Of a DNA stretch of 8,075 nt, positions 5,439 through 8,075 are shown in pieces. A model generated the notes under the pieces. That model did no database searches and had not been told where the DNA came from. It saw only the letters and a program-made list of their open reading frames with translations. Both the position numbers and the translations under genes were made by a program. Source of the stretch: Mesorhizobium sp. GTDB lineage: Bacteria; Pseudomonadota; Alphaproteobacteria; Rhizobiales; Rhizobiaceae. The DNA is taken from positions 1 to 8,075 of the forward strand of contig JAUYMV010000314.1 of NCBI GenBank assembly GCA_030698645.1, given 5' to 3'. Every line of letters begins with the position of its first letter. Within the stretch, counting starts at the first letter, position 1.

Positions 5439-6872
5439 TCAGCCTTGCTGCGGCCGGCGCTGCGCCCAGGGCTGGGCGCTTTCCAGCTGCGCGGCGAGGG
5501 CCAGCAGCGTGGCGTCCTCGCCGTAGCGGCCGGCGAACTGCACGCCGACCGGCAGGCCGTCCGCCGACCAGTGCAGCGGCAGGCTGACAGCCGGCTGGCC
5601 GGATGCGTTGAACGGCGCGGCGAAGGGCGCGAGCGCCAGGACCTTGGCGAGAAACCCCTCGACATCGCCATCGTCCGTCGGCAGGCAGCCGAGCGGCGGC
5701 GGCGGCGTGGCCATCGTCGGCGTGACGAAGACGTCGAATTCCTCGAAGAAGGCCGCCATGCGCCTGACTTCGAGCTGCATGCGCGTCAGGTTGCCGAGAT
5801 AGAACTCGAGGCTCGCCACCCGTCCGCGGGCGACGACCGCGGCGGTCTGTGGCTCCAGTTCGCCGTCCGACAGCGGACGGCCGCGCTGGCGCTCCATCAT
5901 CGCCACCATCGGCCCCAGTCCCGTCATCAGCACGTTGAACTGCGATTCGACTATGGTGCGCCAGTCGAAGTCGGGGCGCCGCTCCTCGACGGAATGGCCC
6001 AATCCCTCCAGCAGCCTTGCCGCGCCCGTGACCGCGCTCACGCATTCCGGGTCGATCGCCGCGTCCTCGAGCGATCTGGTCCAGAAGCCGATCCTGAGCC
6101 GCCGCGGCGGACGGGCGAGCGCGGCGACGAAGCCGCCCTCGGGCGGACGGGAAAAATAGGGCGCGCCGACATCGGGGCCGGCGGTGACGTCGAGGATCGC
6201 CGCCGTGTCGCGCACCGTGCGCGTGACCGCGTGCTCGTGGCTGATGCCGTGCGCCGCGTCGCCGCGATGCGGCCCGTAGGGATTGAGCCCGCGCGTCGGC
6301 TTCAGTCCGACGAGACCGTTGCAGGAGGCCGGAATGCGGATCGACCCGCCGCTGTCGGTCGCGTGCGCCGCCGGCAGCATGCCGCTCGCGACCGCCGCGC
6401 CCGCCCCTCCGCTCGACCCGCCGGCGATCCGCGCGCGATTCCACGGATTGCGCGTCGGGCCGTAGCGGTGCGGCTCGGTCGAGGCGCTGAGGCCGAATTC
6501 CGGCGAATTGGTGCGGCCGAGCATGACGAAGCCGGCGGCGCGTAGCCGGGCGATCAGCGTGGAATCGAAGGTGGCGGGCGGATCGACGAACATGCGGCTG
6601 CCATTGGTCAGCGGCAGTCCGCGCACCGGGGCGTGCAGATCCTTGACAAGATAGGGCACGCCGAGGAAGGAAGGCCGATCGGTGCGCCGGTCGAGCTCGT
6701 CCAGCGCCTGGTCATAGGCCTTCAGGATGACCGCGTTGATCGACGGGTTCAGCGCCTCGATGCGCGCGATCGCCGTCTCGACGAGCTCGCGTGCGCTGAT
6801 CTCGCCGTTCTGGACCAGCGCCGCGAGACCGGTCGCGTCATGCGCTTCATAGTCGGCGGTGGACAGTGTCAT
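5439..6872 (-). CDS. amidase signature (AS) family hydrolase
   Basis: This 477-residue protein is a full-length amidase-signature enzyme. The Ser-cisSer-Lys triad is visible: Lys77 in GVPYLVKD, cis-Ser153 in GGSSGG, and nucleophile Ser177 in [11 protein letters not shown], with the family's 24-residue spacing between the two serines. [10 protein letters not shown] follows at 186-195. The family hydrolyses amide bonds to a carboxylate plus ammonia or an amine, and includes GatA, AtzF and bacterial amidases. The substrate cannot be read from sequence. No gatB or gatC neighbours are present, so a GatA role is unlikely. No signal peptide is seen, so it is cytoplasmic. The ATG overlaps the regulator's stop (ATGA), with a GGAG 7 nt upstream (plus 6880-6883), so the two genes are translationally coupled. 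The divergent TRAP transporter suggests it degrades an imported compound. Confidence 0.93.
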   Translation of the reverse strand: MTLSTADYEAHDATGLAALVQNGEISARELVETAIARIEALNPSINAVILKAYDQALDELDRRTDRPSFLGVPYLVKDLHAPVRGLPLTNGSRMFVDPPATFDSTLIARLRAAGFVMLGRTNSPEFGLSASTEPHRYGPTRNPWNRARIAGGSSGGAGAAVASGMLPAAHATDSGGSIRIPASCNGLVGLKPTRGLNPYGPHRGDAAHGISHEHAVTRTVRDTAAILDVTAGPDVGAPYFSRPPEGGFVAALARPPRRLRIGFWTRSLEDAAIDPECVSAVTGAARLLEGLGHSVEERRPDFDWRTIVESQFNVLMTGLGPMVAMMERQRGRPLSDGELEPQTAAVVARGRVASLEFYLGNLTRMQLEVRRMAAFFEEFDVFVTPTMATPPPPLGCLPTDDGDVEGFLAKVLALAPFAAPFNASGQPAVSLPLHWSADGLPVGVQFAGRYGEDATLLALAAQLESAQPWAQRRPQQG

Positions 6873-7513
6873 GACGCGGCTCCGGGGAGTTCGACGGGAG
6901 GCACGCCGCCGGTCCCGCAGCAGATGTTGAGGATCGTCGCGTCCTCCGGCCCGACCGAGACGTAGGCATGGCCCATGGTGGCGTCGTAGTAGACGCTGTC
7001 GCCGGCCTCCAGGCGGATCGGCGCGTAGAATTCGGCGTGCAGTTCCACCGTGCCGGAGATGACGTAGACCAGTTCCTCGCCGGGGTGCCGGATCAGGGCG
7101 GGGAATTCGTCGATGCTGCGCGCCGTCACCGTGACGAAGGTCGGGTCCATGCCCTTGCGGGTCAGGCCGGTGGCGAAGGGCTCGTAGACATAGGTGCCGG
7201 TCGGGTGCTTCAGGCGGGCGCCGGCGCGCGTCACGTCGAGCCGGCCAAGCGACTGGACGGCGGCTGGCGCGGGCCCCTCCAGCAGCGCCGACAGGTCGAT
7301 CGCCAGGCCGGCGGCGAGCCTGAGCAGCACGTCGTAGGTCGGCGACATGCGGTCGTTCTCGATCTTGGAAATCGTCGAGATGGCGAGCCCGGCTCGTTCG
7401 GCCAGATCCTTCAGGGTCAGCCCGGATGCCTGCCGCAACCGGCGCAGCCGGGCGCCGAAAGCAGCGGCTTCGCGCGCATCCTCGGCTGATCGGGACTTTT
7501 CTGCCGGCGCCAT
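6869..7513 (-). CDS. XRE-family regulator with C-terminal cupin sensor domain
   Basis: Counting 214 residues from the ATG at 7513, a helix-turn-helix of the XRE/Cro type spans about 19-76 (FGARLRRLRQASGLTLKDLA, then AISTISKIEND as recognition helix, 44-54). A cupin_2 barrel follows at about 125-200, with HPGEELVYVISG (His143, Glu146, Glu147) and GDSVYYDATMGH (His182) as likely metal or ligand positions. XRE-cupin proteins usually repress catabolic or transport genes and respond to a small carboxylate or amine. The ATG was chosen over an ATG 18 codons upstream because GGGAG sits 6 nt before it (plus 7520-7524). The amidase follows with a 4-bp overlap. Palindromic sites in the divergent promoter suggest autoregulation and control of the TRAP gene. 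The ligand is unknown. Confidence 0.93.
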   Translation of the reverse strand: MAPAEKSRSAEDAREAAAFGARLRRLRQASGLTLKDLAERAGLAISTISKIENDRMSPTYDVLLRLAAGLAIDLSALLEGPAPAAVQSLGRLDVTRAGARLKHPTGTYVYEPFATGLTRKGMDPTFVTVTARSIDEFPALIRHPGEELVYVISGTVELHAEFYAPIRLEAGDSVYYDATMGHAYVSVGPEDATILNICCGTGGVPPVELPGAAS

Positions 7514-7550
7514 GGGAATCTCCCGTGAGTGTCGATCATGGGTAGCATCG

Positions 7551-7585
7551 GAAAATTCATTTGACAAATTTTCTTATAGGAAAAT
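7551..7585. promoter_or_regulatory. candidate operator of the XRE-cupin regulator in the divergent promoter
   Basis: ATTTTC (7568-7573) and GAAAAT (7580-7585) flank TTATAG, giving an 18-bp near-palindrome with 16 of 18 positions symmetric. A third half-site GAAAATT (7551-7557) forms a second perfect 7-bp inverted repeat with AATTTTC (7567-7573). The sites lie in the 96 bp between the regulator and the TRAP gene. The minus-strand reading of the centre, TATAAG, could itself serve as a -10 for the regulator. AT-rich palindromes of this kind are typical operators of XRE-cupin proteins. Binding is inferred. Confidence 0.55.
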
Positions 7586-7589
7586 GATT
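7561..7589 (+). promoter_or_regulatory. candidate promoter of the TRAP permease gene
   Basis: A consensus TTGACA (7561-7566) is followed after 17 bp by ATGATT (7584-7589), or after 16 bp by AATGAT (four of six matches). The near-palindrome occupies the spacer between them, so a bound regulator would block polymerase. The start codon is about 20 bp beyond the -10, giving a short leader. Confidence 0.45.
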
Positions 7590-7609
7590 GGACAAAATTG
7601 GACGCCTGC

Positions 7610-8075
7610 ATGGCCTGGATCTTCCTCATCCTGTTTACCGCCGCGTCGCTCGCGGGCGGCGTCGCCATCGCCTATGTCACGGGGGCGGCGGCGGTGCTCA
7701 GCTTCGTGGCGGCCGACCAGGCGCGCTACCTCGCCATCCTGCCGCAGCGCGTGCTGTCGCAGCTCGACGTCTTCACCTTCCTCGCCATGCCGCTGTTCAT
7801 CCTCGCCGGCGAGCTGATGACGCGCGGCGGCATCACGCGCGCGCTGATCGATCTGGCCATGCTGATCGTCGGCCGTTTCAGGGGCGGGCTGGGGCATGTC
7901 AACGTCGCGACCGCGATCTTCCTGTCCTCGATGTCGGGTTCGGCGGTGGCCGATGCCGCCGCGATCACCAGCGCGCTGGTGCCGGAGATGGAGCGGCGCG
8001 GCTACAAGCGGGAATATTCCGCCGCGCTGACGGTCGCCTCCTCGGTGCTCGGGCCGCTGATCCCGCCGTCGATCG
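7610..8075 (+). CDS. TRAP transporter large permease (DctM family), cut by the right window edge
   Basis: From the ATG at 7610 the frame is open for 155 codons to the window end, about a third of a usual 425-440 residue TRAP large subunit. Hydrophobic segments cover residues about 3-33, 53-69, 78-90 and 98-125. Family motifs are clear: FLAMPLFILAGELM (57-70), SGSAVADAAAITSALVPEM (109-127), and ASSVLGPLIPPSI (143-155). DctM forms the inner-membrane, sodium-coupled channel of tripartite transporters, taking organic acids handed over by a periplasmic DctP with the small subunit DctQ. Neither DctQ nor DctP lies upstream here, since this is the first gene after the divergent promoter; they must lie beyond the window or elsewhere. 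The Shine-Dalgarno is weak (GGA about 8 nt before the ATG). Regulation by the divergent XRE-cupin protein is likely. Confidence 0.92.
   Translation, partial: MAWIFLILFTAASLAGGVAIAYVTGAAAVLSFVAADQARYLAILPQRVLSQLDVFTFLAMPLFILAGELMTRGGITRALIDLAMLIVGRFRGGLGHVNVATAIFLSSMSGSAVADAAAITSALVPEMERRGYKREYSAALTVASSVLGPLIPPSI

Noticed and set aside
5269..6444. A 391-codon minus-strand frame rich in Arg
   Set aside because: It is a frame-shifted shadow of the amidase with extreme Arg/Ala/Gly content and no recognisable domain.
5445..6545. A 366-codon open frame on the plus strand
   Set aside because: It is antisense to the amidase, is Arg/Ala-rich as GC-rich shadows are, and shows no family motif, while the amidase has an intact active site.
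6968..7489. A 173-codon plus-strand frame
   Set aside because: It lies opposite the XRE-cupin regulator, which has a clear HTH, cupin motifs and Shine-Dalgarno.

Overview
The window looks like a high-GC alphaproteobacterial chromosome, most likely Hyphomicrobiales (Rhizobiales) or a relative. This is inferred from GC-rich codon use, the style of the amidase and XRE-cupin regulator, and the TRAP permease. No rRNA, tRNA or CRISPR array is visible.

The left two thirds (about 1-5360) read as the end of an integrated accessory element. In order they hold: (i) a plus-strand fragment of an HsdR_N-type restriction endonuclease that is open to the window edge and lacks its nuclease core here; (ii) a convergent minus-strand small serine recombinase; (iii) a plus-strand protein joining an EVE/PUA-like N-terminal domain to an HNH nuclease, the architecture of modification-dependent (type IV) restriction enzymes; (iv) a convergent minus-strand zinc-ribbon/DUF4145 protein, a family often found near defence genes; and (v) a minus-strand tyrosine recombinase with a complete R-K-HxxR-H-Y catalytic set. 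Two different nuclease genes, DUF4145 and two recombinases within 5 kb suggest a defence island on an integrative element.

The 5256-5438 interval is the probable island/chromosome junction. It carries two tandem repeats over the integrase promoter and start codon, and a perfect 10-bp inverted repeat that could be a terminator or an attachment core.

The right third (5439-8075) looks like ordinary chromosome: a minus-strand operon of an XRE-cupin regulator followed by an amidase-signature hydrolase (ATGA stop/start overlap), divergent from a TRAP transporter large subunit that runs off the right edge. The 96-bp divergent promoter region holds an AT-rich near-palindrome and a further copy of its half-site, a likely operator for the XRE-cupin protein. 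The simplest reading is a small catabolic unit: TRAP uptake of an amide-containing organic acid, hydrolysis by the amidase, and control by a regulator whose cupin domain may sense the substrate.
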